Origin: Corbicula japonica
Lineage: Eukaryota; Mollusca; Bivalvia; Venerida; Cyrenidae
NCBI GenBank assembly: GCA_038501625.1
Contig: JAZAYU010000205.1
Coordinates: forward strand, 1-64,000
Length of the DNA: 64,000 nucleotides
Reading direction: 5' to 3'
Shown here piece by piece: positions 35,539 through 45,987 of the stretch (positions are counted from its first letter, which is position 1; the number at the start of each line of letters is the position of its first letter). A program made the position numbers and the translations under genes. Under the pieces are notes generated by a model that was not told the origin of the DNA, searched no databases, and saw nothing but the letters and a program-made list of their open reading frames with translations.

Positions 35539-36372
35539 CTCAAGCATCTACAACTTCACAAACATGTTACCGCAGCAGGTGTGATCGAACGAGATCTCTA
35601 CGTGGACAATGTCGTATCAAGCTTTGAAAATGAGGAAGAAATGTTTGCATACTACAAAGAATCCCGCCCACTAATGGCGTCTGCAGGCATGAATCTTCGT
35701 TCTTGGGCATCAAACAGCGCCACCTTAAGACAGGCTGCAGCAGACGACAACGTGATGGACACTGATGACGTCACAAAGGTTCTGGGTTTACTTTGGCAAT
35801 CAAAAACAGACTCTTTGTCTTTCACGCGAAGAGAAATACCATCATTAGAGCGAGTCACGAAAAGAATCATTTTGAAGTTCACTTCACAAATTTTCGACCC
35901 ACTTGGGTTGTTAGGGCCAGTAACCCTGCGTGCAAAACTGCTCATGCAAGATCTGTGGAAAAGTAAAGTTGATTGGGACGCGCCGCTTTCAGACGATCTA
36001 CAGAAAACATGGAACAACCTTGCAGAGGACATTAACACTGTCACTACCATAGAATTTCAGAGACAGTTATTGAAGAGTCAGAGCTATACAGAGCACGAGA
36101 AACCGACATATCTGCACGTGTTTGTTGACGCGAGCACACACTCATACGGTGCAGCAGCTTACATTTGCAATGACGTCGAGTCGAGGTTGGTTATGTCAAG
36201 AAACCGAGTTGCCCCATTAAAGACGTTAACCCTACCGCAACTCGAACTTATGGCCGCTTTGGTTGGCGCTAAACTGGCTACGCACTTGCAAGATACGTTA
36301 AGACAACGCATACAACGTTCTGGTCTGATAGCCAAATCGTACTTCATTGGCTTTCTACTTCAAAACCACTGA
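35539..36372 (+). pseudogene. pol: BEL reverse transcriptase C-terminal half and RNase H start
   Basis: The catalytic box reads YVDN (about 35,599-35,610) where YVDD is the general rule. The A17-type region follows (FDPLGLLGPVTLRAKLLMQD), then the RNase H start HVFVDASTHSYGAAAY. The frame is lost near 36,315 by an indel, and the RNase H continues in another frame. Confidence 0.78.
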
Positions 36373-36688
36373 AGCGATTTGTCATCAATCGTGTAACAGA
36401 GATCCGCACACTCACTGACGTCAGCAGCTGGCTATACTGTCCTACACATGACAACCCAGCCGATCTTGTAACACGAGGCATAGGTGTAAGCAAGTTTTTG
36501 CAAAACGACCTTTGGTTTAAGGGACCAGCTTGGTTATGCTACCCTAAAAAGTGGCCCACCTGGAAAGGGAGCAGCCTTGTACTTCAGACGCTAGCCGAGG
36601 AAGAGAAGACGCAGTCAACTTCCCGCACGAAAACGGAAACCAGTGTTATCGTTCCCGTCATTGATTTTGGTCGACATAGTCAATATAG
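36315..36688 (+). pseudogene. pol: BEL RNase H end and linker to integrase, cut by the Gypsy element
   Basis: The frame reads WSDSQIVLHWL (RNase H active-site aspartate) and HDNPADLVTRG, both standard BEL text, then runs open to 36,688, where the Gypsy LTR begins. After the Gypsy element the frame resumes at 45,988 once one copy of the 4-bp target duplication is discounted. Confidence 0.75.
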
Positions 36689-37999
36689 TGTAACACCCGT
36701 GCCCGGTCAACCTGTTATCACGGATAGGTCAGGTTTCTGGTAGCGTCGATGGGCAGGTGTACGCTTGACTGAGTGGACAAGGATGTGGGTGGGGACGGGC
36801 GTAGTATTTATAAACCAAGACAAGGAGCAGGAAGGCAATATAACGTTTAACTTAAGTTTTATTTTCTGTTCAATGCACTAACGCAGATAATTAATTATGT
36901 ACGTAAGGCATAAAATAAATAATAATGCAAAAGTCCCGTGAGGTTTGACAGGAGTATCCGAGCGTTCCCCGAATATTCAATAATTATTAATAAATATGGG
37001 ATAAATAAATTAAATGCAATAACAATTGCATAAAACTTCTATAATAATTACCACTAATATGTTTGGTAAGGCGGGCAAGTTTGGTAATACCAAGAAATGG
37101 TCAAGTCTACTACAGGTAGTACAGAACTGGTCTGCTTGGACTCTGGTCGCGGAGTGAGGTGCAGACTAAAAGACACCTCACTTTAAATAGTACTCGGACC
37201 TCATTACCTCCTATCATACCTCACGAGGTAAATTACGTCACAACAACACCTCAGGAGGTAAACGTTACGAATCATCATAGAACTAAGAGGATTTTACCTC
37301 ATGCATTTATAATTACGTCACAAAACACCTCGGGAGGTAAAATAGTCTCAGCCTCATAGAGCAAAGAGGATTTTACCTCGCGAGTTTGTAAGAGGCAATG
37401 GATACCTCACAATACATGGAAATACAAATCGAAACGGGCATTTAAGCAATAAACTGCTTTAACAAACATAACAATTACTTGGCCTTAAGAAATCTGGCAT
37501 ACTGCCGATTAAATAACCTAATATCTATAATTATCCTCGCGGAAAGGCGCGCATGCGCAATGACATAATTATGGACGTGGAGAAAACGAAAGTACATGCT
37601 TTGCAAATTAAGTCAAGAAATACACGAAAATGAATGCATGACACTCGTTGTTGCTGGTCGCTAACCAATAATCAGGTATTCCTGTATTGTAAGAATAAAG
37701 AAATGATTACATAGTTCGCGTAATTAGGCTATAATTAAGCAAAACATTGCCAACGGACAAAAACAATATACATGAGGATTGGAATGCAATATTTCCCACG
37801 ATACTAGAAGTTCAGACCAAAAGGCTTGTAATGCATAATAACTGTTATTATGGTTAAATGTAACTATAGAAATACAATGAAATAGATAATTTTCACTAAA
37901 TTTGATGGACCTATGCATTTAAATTATAAATCCAATTTAATTAAAGAAAATGTCTATTATAAATAAACAATTCTGTTAAAATCCCAGTGAGGTATCACA
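36689..37999 (-). repeat. Gypsy 3' LTR (left copy)
   Basis: Matches 44,673-45,983 at a constant offset of 7,984. It contains three palindromes of the form ACCTC-NN-GAGGT at 37,218-37,229, 37,248-37,259 and 37,327-37,338, interleaved with two ATTACGTCA sites (37,232-37,240 and 37,312-37,320) and further lone ACCTC words. Confidence 0.93.
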
Positions 38000-38002
38000 C
38001 TA

Positions 38003-38017
38003 CCCTCCCTCTCCTCT
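38003..38017 (-). other. Gypsy polypurine tract
   Basis: On the minus strand the sequence just before the 3' LTR reads GAGGAGAGGGAGGGTAG and then TGTGATAC. A purine run directly before the LTR is the plus-strand primer of LTR elements and confirms the minus orientation. Confidence 0.8.
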
Positions 38018-38469
38018 GAATTTCGTCCCCGAAATTAAATTTACTATAATTTTGAACCAATAATTACATATTTACCTAAGGATTTATCACCATAGCATAT
38101 TAACCATGTATTATAAACAACATATACATAACTGTTACAGCAATAATAAATAAACAACTAATGTCACTACACTGCAGCACTATTCACAGTGAGTTGTTCA
38201 ATATTTCCATCACAATAATACTGTTTCTCTTCATAATATGACTTGAGGTCAGTTCATGTTTAATATGAGAATAATTTCACAAGTAAAGTCACACTATAAA
38301 TTTCACAAGTAGTTAACTTAATTATTTGTGTCACTATTTATTAAAATTCACTGTATTAACACTAATTATCAATGTCACTGTTGATGTTATAACACTGTTT
38401 GAACTGTAATTACTATTGTCACTTTTGAAGAAAATGCACTGTTTGAACTATTTCTATGAATGTCACTGT

Positions 38470-38909
38470 TTATAAAACAAAATGTCCATTACAGTGGGGA
38501 CATTCTATTTCCTCGGGACTTGTGGCGCACTCGCGGGAAATCTTCGGAGGTGTAGCCAGTGATACTGTAGTGGTCATAGTATAAAGCCTTCCCCCAGGAA
38601 GGGTTGCGGTTTCCTTTCTGGTAATACACCAATCTTGACAATCGAAATCGACCGATATATTCCCAGCTAGGACAGCCTCCTTTCCTTGCCGGCTCGCCAT
38701 TTTTGACAGGGCATCATTGAGATAGCTTGAAGGCGCATCCTTGAAAAGCAATCTAGGGTCGATTGGTTTGACTTCCTTGGTCGATGTCAAACGACGGGGT
38801 GGAAAATTTGGAGCTTGGAAAGCCGTTGGTAACAACTCTGGTATATGGATATGGTACAGATAACAGTGGAATCTGGTACTGGTTTTTTTTCTACTGGAAC
38901 TGCAGTCAT
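38470..38909 (-). pseudogene. Gypsy third ORF of unknown function, probably frameshifted
   Basis: An ATG at 38,909-38,907 abuts the pol stop (TAAATG). Its frame soon ends, but another frame is open from about 38,890 to 38,470 and encodes a protein-like sequence with a proline-rich start (APNFPPRRL), FDCQDWCI and a C-terminal CPHCNGHF. One indel between the two frames would join them. I do not recognise the family; it is neither an env nor a known domain to me. It could also be a spliced frame. Confidence 0.45.
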
Positions 38910-41900
38910 TTAATCATATGGTTTTAGAAGATTGTGGTGAACATTTCTGGTTCTCTTGGCATTTTTAACACGGACAACTAGATTTGAAATACATTTCACC
39001 ACTTTGTATGGACCCTCCCACCTCTGGGATAGCTTAGGGGAACGCCCTTTTACTCTTGTCATGACCTTAACCCATACATTGTCACCTGGAGCATATGGAA
39101 TAGTGTTAAGTCTCTGGTCATACGAATGTTTCTGACGCTTCGCGGCTAATAACATTTGACTGCGAGCATTTTCATGGCAAAACTGTAAACGCTGCTTTAA
39201 TTTAATCATGTAATCATCTGGTGACAAAAGGTCTGGTTTGTCAAGGATTTGTCCATGGATAAGGTCTAAGGGCAAGGTGGGGTCATGTCCAAACATTAAC
39301 TGGTAGGGTGTGTGTTTGGTACTGGCATGTACAGAGGAACGGTATGCCAATAGGAGTAGGGGTAACCACTGGTCCCAGTCTCTCTGGTGGTGAGAAACAT
39401 ACTTGCTTAGCATCTCCTCAATGGTTTTATTAAACCGCTCAGTCAACCCATTGGTAGCAGGGTGGAAAGCTGAACATCTCAGTTTCTCTATACCAAGGGA
39501 GGTACACAACTGTTGAAACAATACAGATTCAAATTGTCTCCCTTGATCAGTTAGCAGCTGTTTCATTAAACCATACCGGGATATAAATTCGCTAACTAAG
39601 ATAACAACAATGGTCTCCACCTTCATATCTGGCATTGGATACAATTCAACCCACTTTGTAAAATAATCTGTAACAGACAGAATGTACTTATTTCCTCTGT
39701 CAGACAATGGCATGGGACCTAATATGTCCATCCCACATTTTTCAAAGGGAACACCTACAACAGAAGACTTCAAAGGAGCTTTCGGGGTTTTCCTTGGCAT
39801 TTTTTGTGCTTGACATATAACACATTTTCTGCAATAAAGAGATACATCTTGTTGGGCATTAACCCAATAAAAATACTGTTTTAACCGTTGGTAAGTTTTC
39901 TGCTCACCAAGGTGTCCTGAAGTCATATGGTCATGAACATAATGCATAACCTGTTTTCTACACTTAACAGGTACCAAAATTTGGTAAATTGTTTCATCAA
40001 ATTTGTTTTGGTGTAATTTACATATAACACCAAATTTAAGGACTAAGCTTGGCCAAAGTGACCAATAATGCTTAAACTCACTACCTAGATGAGAAACATC
40101 TTCCCACTTAGGTCTAAAATTTTGAGACAGATACCTATGCAATACCCTAAGGTTAACATCTTCACTCTGGTAAAGTTGCCAGTCTAGAAATTCTACACTT
40201 TCCCAATTATCCTTACAACAAGAATTCCTCAGGGGGTCTACACTATTGGAAGTCTTAATATCTAACTTCGGCCTCTCTAGGTCACAATGACTAGGAGTGA
40301 TCAGGTCCTGGCCATTCAAAACTCTTTCCTTGGCTATCTCTTTCGCCATATCTGTCACATCCACTTCTTTCTCTTTCTCTGGTCTGGTAACTCTTAATTG
40401 TTTCCGGGTCATTACTCGGCACGAGGGTATGCATCTGTCATCTGAGGGTTCTTGGTCTTCTTGTTCTCGTTTTTCACAATAGGTACAGTTTCCACATGGT
40501 CTTCTTGATAAACTGTCAGCATTGGTATGTTTAGATCCTGGTCTGTGCTCAACATTAAAATCATATAAACTAAGAGTGTTCATCCACCGACTTAGTTGTC
40601 CCATGGGGGTTCTAAACTTAAGGGCCCAAGATAATGCGGAATGGTCAGTTCTTATAAGGAAATGGACTCCATATAGGTAGTTGTGAAAATGTTGCACAGC
40701 CTCAACAATTGCCAGTAGTTCACGCCTAGTCACACAATATTGTCTTTCAGGTCTGTTCAGGGTTCTACTGTAATACGCAATCACCCGTATAATACCATCT
40801 TGTTTCTGCTGCAGGACTGCTCCCAGGCAGTAAGAACTACAATCAGTATCTAATATATAAGGATCGGTAGAGTTGGGGTAACCTAACACTGGGGCTTCTA
40901 TTAGAGCTTGTTTTAATTTACAGAAAGCAAGGTCACACTCATTAGTCCATATGTACTTTGCATCCTGATGAGTTAACCGGTGTAGGGGACTGGCTATATC
41001 TGCAAACCCTTTAATCTGGCGCCTGTAATAGGATACTAGACCTAGGAAAGAGGACAATTGTTTTGCTGTTCTTGGAGTAGGCCATTCTTTAATGACCTTC
41101 ACCTTTTCGTCATTGGCAGTAATACCCTTTTCATCAACTATGTGGCCTAAGAAATGTAAACGGGTCTGAAACAAATGGCACTTCTTTGGCATAACCTTAA
41201 GGTTGGCAGTCTCCAACCTCTTAAGGACTTCCTCTAACTGCAATATGTGTAAGTCAAAGTCTCTAGTAAAGACAAGTATGTCATCAACATAAATTAAAAC
41301 AGTTTCATATTGTAAACCGGCCATAATAAATTCCATTAGGCGTTGGTATGTGGCTACGGCATTTGTTAACCCAAAGCTGAGGACTTTGAAACGGTATTGG
41401 CCTTTTTGGCAAACAAAACTGGTCTTGTCCATGTCATCTGGGTCCATTTCTACTTGGTGAAACCCAGAGGAGCAATCAAGTGAACTGTAGAATTTGGCAC
41501 CACTTAAACAATCAAGGCAATCTTGGATTCTAGGCAAGGGGTAGGAATCCTTAAGGGTGACAGCATTAAGCTTTCTGTAATCAATGGCTAGTCTAAGGGA
41601 ACCATCAGGCTTTTTAACCGGAACAATAGGACTAGCCCAGGGACCATTGGATTTCTCAATGATTTTTGCCTCCAAAAGGCGGTCTACTTCCTTGTTTACT
41701 TCTTCCTGCACAACTTGGGGTAGCCTTCTGGGGTGCTGTTTAATTGGGGGAGCTAACCCAGTATTGATTGTGTGCTTAACTAAACCAGTTTTGCCCAAAT
41801 CAGATTTGGTCTTACTAAAAACATGCTGATATTTGTTCAAAAGGTGAGCAACCTTTATCTGCTCATCAGGTTGGAGGTAAGTCTTACTTTCCTCAAATAC

Positions 41901-42719
41901 TGGTAACAAGTGATCTGGTAACTGGAGACTGGAATTACTGTCAATGGTTACCCGGTTGACTGTAACCGGTACCTCACCCATTTTGTCTGGTATGGTTACT
42001 TTGTAACAAAAAGCTATGTTTTGGTTTTGGTACAGCTTAATGGGATGGGGGTTGGTATTCACAAGTCTTACAGGCATGGTGCTGGAATTTGTGTTTACCA
42101 CTGCTTTGGCAATAATAACACCCTTGGTCAAAAGGCTATCCTGGTAATCATCAGTCAGTCCTATGGAATAAGGAGGTAACTCTCCTTTGATTTCACCAGT
42201 TAATACTGTCTCACTGGTAGGTGGCAACTCTATGGTCTCTCTCATGCTAACTTTGTATATGGATGGCAATTGGCTCTCTAAAAGGCTCTGCAAAGATTTA
42301 CCTTTATAATGAATTACACCTGAACCCATGGCTAACAGAAAGTCATATTTATTCATAAAATCCCAACCTAATATACACGGAGTGTCAACCTCTGCAACAA
42401 GAAAATTGTGATAAAAAACAAATTCATCAATTCCTAACTTTAATGTCACAAACCCTTTACTATCAATGGTACCACCATTTGCAGTCTTAATAATACCTGA
42501 AGTAAGGGGAACCCTGATTCTACTGCTTTCAGGTAAGATCTCAAGTCTCTTGGGATGTATAATACTCAAGGCACTCCCAGTATCAATTAAGGCATGCATT
42601 TGCAATTTGTCACCTATAGTTAAAGGCAAAAAATAGGCATTTCCTTTACAATTATTTGTATTGGGCCCAATTTGTTTTTGAAAAGCTGAATCCTGACCCC
42701 CGGTTTCAGCTATTGGCCG
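38910..42719 (-). CDS. pol: Gypsy Pol: protease, reverse transcriptase, RNase H, integrase
   Basis: Open from the frameshift site at 42,719 to TAA at 38,910-38,912. Numbering from codon 42,629, the protease has DTGS at 15-18, RT carries SLDCSSGFHQ near 385 and YVDD at 447-450, and RNase H carries DTDCSS near 595. The integrase has a HHCC finger (H..H...CRKCVIC) and the DDE residues in GMDILGPM, LTDQGRQFES and GLTERFNKT, and ends in a GPY/F-type module (RWEGPYKVV). One oddity is NAVATYQRLM where NAPATFQ is usual. There is no own ATG near the start: pol is made as a Gag-Pol fusion by -1 frameshifting. Intact, so possibly still functional. Confidence 0.92.
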   Translation of the reverse strand, partial: RPIAETGGQDSAFQKQIGPNTNNCKGNAYFLPLTIGDKLQMHALIDTGSALSIIHPKRLEILPESSRIRVPLTSGIIKTANGGTIDSKGFVTLKLGIDEFVFYHNFLVAEVDTPCILGWDFMNKYDFLLAMGSGVIHYKGKSLQSLLESQLPSIYKVSMRETIELPPTSETVLTGEIKGELPPYSIGLTDDYQDSLLTKGVIIAKAVVNTNSSTMPVRLVNTNPHPIKLYQNQNIAFCYKVTIPDKMGEVPVTVNRVTIDSNSSLQLPDHLLPVFEESKTYLQPDEQIKVAHLLNKYQHVFSKTKSDLGKTGLVKHTINTGLAPPIKQHPRRLPQVVQEEVNKEVDRLLEAKIIEKSNGPWASPIVPVKKPDGSLRLAIDYRKLNAVTLKDSYPLPRIQDCLDCLSGAKFYSSLDCSSGFHQVEMDPDDMDKTSFVCQKGQYRFKVLSFGLTNAVATYQRLMEFIMAGLQYETVLIYVDDILVFTRDFDLHILQLEEVLKRLETANLKVMPKKCHLFQTRLHFLGHIVDEKGITANDEKVKVIKEWPTPRTAKQLSSFLGLVSYYRRQIKGFADIASPLHRLTHQDAKYIWTNECDLAFCKLKQALIEAPVLGYPNSTDPYILDTDCSSYCLGAVLQQKQDGIIRVIAYYSRTLNRPERQYCVTRRELLAIVEAVQHFHNYLYGVHFLIRTDHSALSWALKFRTPMGQLSRWMNTLSLYDFNVEHRPGSKHTNADSLSRRPCGNCTYCEKREQEDQEPSDDRCIPSCRVMTRKQLRVTRPEKEKEVDVTDMAKEIAKERVLNGQDLITPSHCDLERPKLDIKTSNSVDPLRNSCCKDNWESVEFLDWQLYQSEDVNLRVLHRYLSQNFRPKWEDVSHLGSEFKHYWSLWPSLVLKFGVICKLHQNKFDETIYQILVPVKCRKQVMHYVHDHMTSGHLGEQKTYQRLKQYFYWVNAQQDVSLYCRKCVICQAQKMPRKTPKAPLKSSVVGVPFEKCGMDILGPMPLSDRGNKYILSVTDYFTKWVELYPMPDMKVETIVVILVSEFISRYGLMKQLLTDQGRQFESVLFQQLCTSLGIEKLRCSAFHPATNGLTERFNKTIEEMLSKYVSHHQRDWDQWLPLLLLAYRSSVHASTKHTPYQLMFGHDPTLPLDLIHGQILDKPDLLSPDDYMIKLKQRLQFCHENARSQMLLAAKRQKHSYDQRLNTIPYAPGDNVWVKVMTRVKGRSPKLSQRWEGPYKVVKCISNLVVRVKNAKRTRNVHHNLLKPYD

Positions 42720-42725
42720 TTTCCC
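42684..42725 (-). promoter_or_regulatory. Programmed -1 ribosomal frameshift signal between gag and pol
   Basis: On the minus strand the last gag codons read CAG GGA AAC GGC CAA TAG. GGGAAAC (42,725-42,719) is an X-XXY-YYZ slippery heptamer in the right phase, and slipping back one base enters the pol frame. Seven bases downstream, AGCTGAA (42,711-42,705) pairs perfectly with TTCAGCT (42,690-42,684) around a 14-nt G-rich loop that could form a pseudoknot. Confidence 0.8.
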
Positions 42726-44260
42726 TGGTTCTGGTTACTCTGGGGATGGTAAGGGTAAGCACTTGTATTAGGCATATTGTTGTTGGCTGGTATGGATGAG
42801 GAGCTGGTATTGTGGTACCTATTATATGGGTGGTTCTTAGGATCTTTAAGGGATGGGCAGTCTTTTCGCATATGACCTAATTGGCCACATTCAAAACATT
42901 TTCGGGTTTGAGGGTCCACATGTTTTTTAGGCTTTGAGTTCTCTTTATTTTGGACACTGGTTTCAACTCTGGCCAGTCTGGCATACAGGTCTTGGGTTTG
43001 ATTCTGCATGGCTTGTTGTTGTACCTGAAATTCAAGTTCTGCAATACGGCGTAACAATGGCTCATTATACTCTTGTACACCCCTGCAATAAGTGTTAGAA
43101 CGATTGAGATTTGCATCGGATTCTGCGGCAATTCTGATTGCTTCTGACATGGATTTTGGGTTTCCAACAATTATGGCTTGGCGCAGTTGGGAATCATTTA
43201 GGGCCTCTGTAAAGAAATCTAGAGAAATTTCATCTTTGGCAGTAGGGTTTAATTCTGGGTATGCCAAACGAACCATTTTTCTTATGTCCCTGGCTAAATC
43301 ATCAATTGTCTCATTTTTACGCCTTACTCGGCCGCGAAGTTTGGCCAAGTGCAATTTTCTCTGGTTACTGGGTTGGAATCTCTGAAATAGAGCTTCAACT
43401 ATACAATCATAGTCTCTCAAGGAAGAGGAGGGAATGTCATTTAAAATATCAGCTGCAGTGCCTCTCAAGCATACAGCTAGTTCCATGGCTTTCTTGGTTT
43501 CTGCCCAATTATTCATTTCAGAAATCATCTCAAACTGTCTGAGATAGGCACTCAAATCTGAGGAACCATCAAAGGTTGGTGGTTTCGCACTGTTTGGTTG
43601 CACAGACCTACGTGGATAAAATTCTAAATGTCTATGGTTATCAGAATCAACTGTTGCTACTTCTGGTCCTGATTGGGGTAGTCCCGAATACATCCTCGAC
43701 CCCCTACTCTCAAAAATGGAGTGTCCCTTAGGGCCACTATATCCTGGTACCGGCTTACACACGTTTGGGCCCAAACGAGTTTTATCTACATCAGAAACCA
43801 TTCCCAGACCCCCCGGTACCGTCAACCCACCACAGGACCCGCCCAACGTCTGCCCTGCAGACGTAATAAGTCCACCATAGGATGACCTGATAGTTCGCCC
43901 CCCAGGTCGGATAATGTCCTGGATATTTTGATCACTGTCAGACTGGAATCGCCCGCGATGCCAAAACACTTCACCGGAAGGACTACCCAACACACAATCA
44001 GAAGCAAAAGGCTGCTGGTCAAACAGTTGTGACCCCTCTCCGCGACCAGTCATTTGTTTGGTACTATGGGCTCCTTTAGGCATGGGATCTGCCTTGGAAT
44101 TGTCAGGCATGGTGTCACCCTTGGCATTGTCATCTGGTAAAAAGCTGGGCTGGTATGGATCATGGACTTGAATAATTATGTGGCGGTCATCAGTGTGGTC
44201 ATTGGCTTGGTCTGGCCCCTCGGTTTCGGGCAAGTCAGGGCCTAGAAAGTCTCTATCCAT
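42710..44260 (-). CDS. gag: Gypsy Gag
   Basis: 516 residues from the ATG at 44,260. The first 190 residues are low-complexity and polar. The retrotransposon gag core follows (PPTFDGSSDLSAYLRQFEMI...AVCLRGTAADIL...LFQRFQP), then a coiled region, and a CCHC zinc knuckle CFECGQLGHMRKDC at about residues 455-468, followed by an Asn/Ser/Pro-rich tail. It forms the particle and packages RNA. The stop at 42,710 lies two codons after the slippery site that gives Gag-Pol. Confidence 0.9.
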   Translation of the reverse strand: MDRDFLGPDLPETEGPDQANDHTDDRHIIIQVHDPYQPSFLPDDNAKGDTMPDNSKADPMPKGAHSTKQMTGRGEGSQLFDQQPFASDCVLGSPSGEVFWHRGRFQSDSDQNIQDIIRPGGRTIRSSYGGLITSAGQTLGGSCGGLTVPGGLGMVSDVDKTRLGPNVCKPVPGYSGPKGHSIFESRGSRMYSGLPQSGPEVATVDSDNHRHLEFYPRRSVQPNSAKPPTFDGSSDLSAYLRQFEMISEMNNWAETKKAMELAVCLRGTAADILNDIPSSSLRDYDCIVEALFQRFQPSNQRKLHLAKLRGRVRRKNETIDDLARDIRKMVRLAYPELNPTAKDEISLDFFTEALNDSQLRQAIIVGNPKSMSEAIRIAAESDANLNRSNTYCRGVQEYNEPLLRRIAELEFQVQQQAMQNQTQDLYARLARVETSVQNKENSKPKKHVDPQTRKCFECGQLGHMRKDCPSLKDPKNHPYNRYHNTSSSSIPANNNMPNTSAYPYHPQSNQNQGNGQ

Positions 44261-44672
44261 TATTATCTGGCTACTATGACTAAATTTGGACCGAAACCTA
44301 AGAGTTGGACCCGAAAACTGTGTGGTCGGTAATGACGACTTTGCTTGGAATCAGCAAGTCCGATTTATTCAAAGATTTACGGAAATATGCACGATAAAAC
44401 AAAAATTTCTGGTACAGGTCAACCAGTTTTTATAATATTTGACGGAAATTATTCAAAAACTACAAAACAATTGCTTATTTGGGGTAATTTATTTGATTTT
44501 TGACCGTGGGAAAATTTGTATCTATGTAAACAACTTCCGTAGCAACGGTAATGGCGGATTTCTCTCCCTTGTTGTATTACTACGCTTCAAGGTCACGGAT
44601 CGATGTCTGCTCAGGCAAAGCAAAGGTACTGGAATTTTTGGTTTGTTTCTTATCCCTGGTAGCTGCCACCAC
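44261..44672 (-). other. Gypsy leader with primer-binding site
   Basis: Minus strand, after the 5' LTR ending GTTACA: one G, then TGGTGGCAGCTACCAGGG (44,671-44,654), a primer-binding site of the usual TGG-start type. I do not assign the tRNA. The 400-bp leader runs to the gag ATG. Confidence 0.7.
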
Positions 44673-45983
44673 TGTAACACCCGTGCCCGGTCAACCTGTT
44701 ATCACGGATAGGTCAGGTCTCTGGTAGCGTCGATGGGCAGGTGTACGCTTGACTGAGTGGACAAGGATGTGGGTGGGGACGGGCGTAGTATTTATAAACC
44801 AAGACAAGGAGCAGGAAGGCAATATAACGTTTAACTTAAGTTTTATTTTCTGTTCAATGCACTAACGCAGATAATTAATTATGTACGTAAGGCATAAAAT
44901 AAATAATAATGCAAAAGTCCCGTGAGGTATGACAGGAGTGTCCGAGCGTTCCCCGAATATTCAATAATAATTAATAAATATGGGATAAATAAATTAAATG
45001 CAATAACAATTGCATAAAACTTCTATAATAATTACCACTAATATGTTTGGTAAGGCGGGCAAGTTTGGTAATACCAAGAAATGGTCAAGTCTACTACAGG
45101 TAGTACAGAACTGGTCTGCTTGGACTCTGGTCGCGGAGTGAGGTGCAGACTAAAAGACACCTCACTTTAAATAGTACTCGGACCTCATTACCTCCTATCA
45201 TACCTCACGAGGTAAATTACGTCACAACAACACCTCAGGAGGTAAACGTTACGAATCATCATAGAACTAAGAGGATTTTACCTCATGCATTTATAATTAC
45301 GTCACAAAACACCTCGGGAGGTAAAATAGTCTTAGCCTCATAGAGCAAAGAGGATTTTACCTCGCGAGTTTGTAAGAGGCAATAGATACCTCACAATAAA
45401 TGGAAATACAAATTGAAACGGGCATTTAAGCAATAAACTGCTTTAACAAACATAATAATTACTTGGCCTTATGAAATCTGGCATACTGCCGATTAAATAA
45501 CCTAATATCTATAATTATCCTCGCGGAAAGGCGCGCATGCGCAATGACATAATTATGGACGTGGAGAAAACGAAAGTACATGCTTTGCAAATTAAGTCAA
45601 GAAATACACGAAAATGAATGCATGACACTCGTTGTTGCTGGTCGCTAACCAATAATCAGGTATTCCTGTATTGTAAGAATAAAGAAATGATTACATAGTT
45701 CGCGTAATTAGGCTATAATTAAGCAAAACATTGCCAACGGACAAAAACAATATACATGAGGATTGGAATGCAATATTTCCCACGATACTAGAAGTTCAGA
45801 CCAAAAGGCTTGTAATGCATAATAACTGTTATTATGGTTAAATGTAACTATAGAAATACAATGAAATAGATAATTTTCACTAAATTTGATGGACCTATGC
45901 ATTTAAATTATAAATCCAATTTAATTAAAGAAAATGTCTATTATAAATAAACAATTCTGTTAAAATCCCAGTGAGGTATCACA
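44673..45983 (-). repeat. Gypsy 5' LTR (right copy)
   Basis: Same length as the left LTR, about ten differences. Same ACCTC-NN-GAGGT and ATTACGTCA array at 45,202-45,322. Confidence 0.93.
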
Positions 45984-45987
45984 CTAG

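Larger units (their letters stand above)
36689..45983 (-). mobile_element. Ty3/Gypsy LTR retrotransposon, coding-intact, nested in BEL pol
   Basis: LTRs of 1,311 bp at 36,689-37,999 and 44,673-45,983 differ at about ten positions by eye. In element orientation they run TGTGATAC...GTTACA. The 5' LTR is the right-hand one; the primer-binding site follows it and a purine tract precedes the left LTR. gag (42,710-44,260) and pol (38,910-42,719) are both uninterrupted and linked by a -1 frameshift signal. Flanks ATAG (36,685-88) and CTAG (45,984-87) fit a 4-bp target duplication with one change. No env-like frame with membrane segments was seen. Confidence 0.93.

Noticed and set aside
36689..45983. 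Retrovirus-like envelope in the Gypsy element
   Set aside because: The space between pol and the 3' LTR holds only a short soluble-looking frame without signal peptide or membrane segment.
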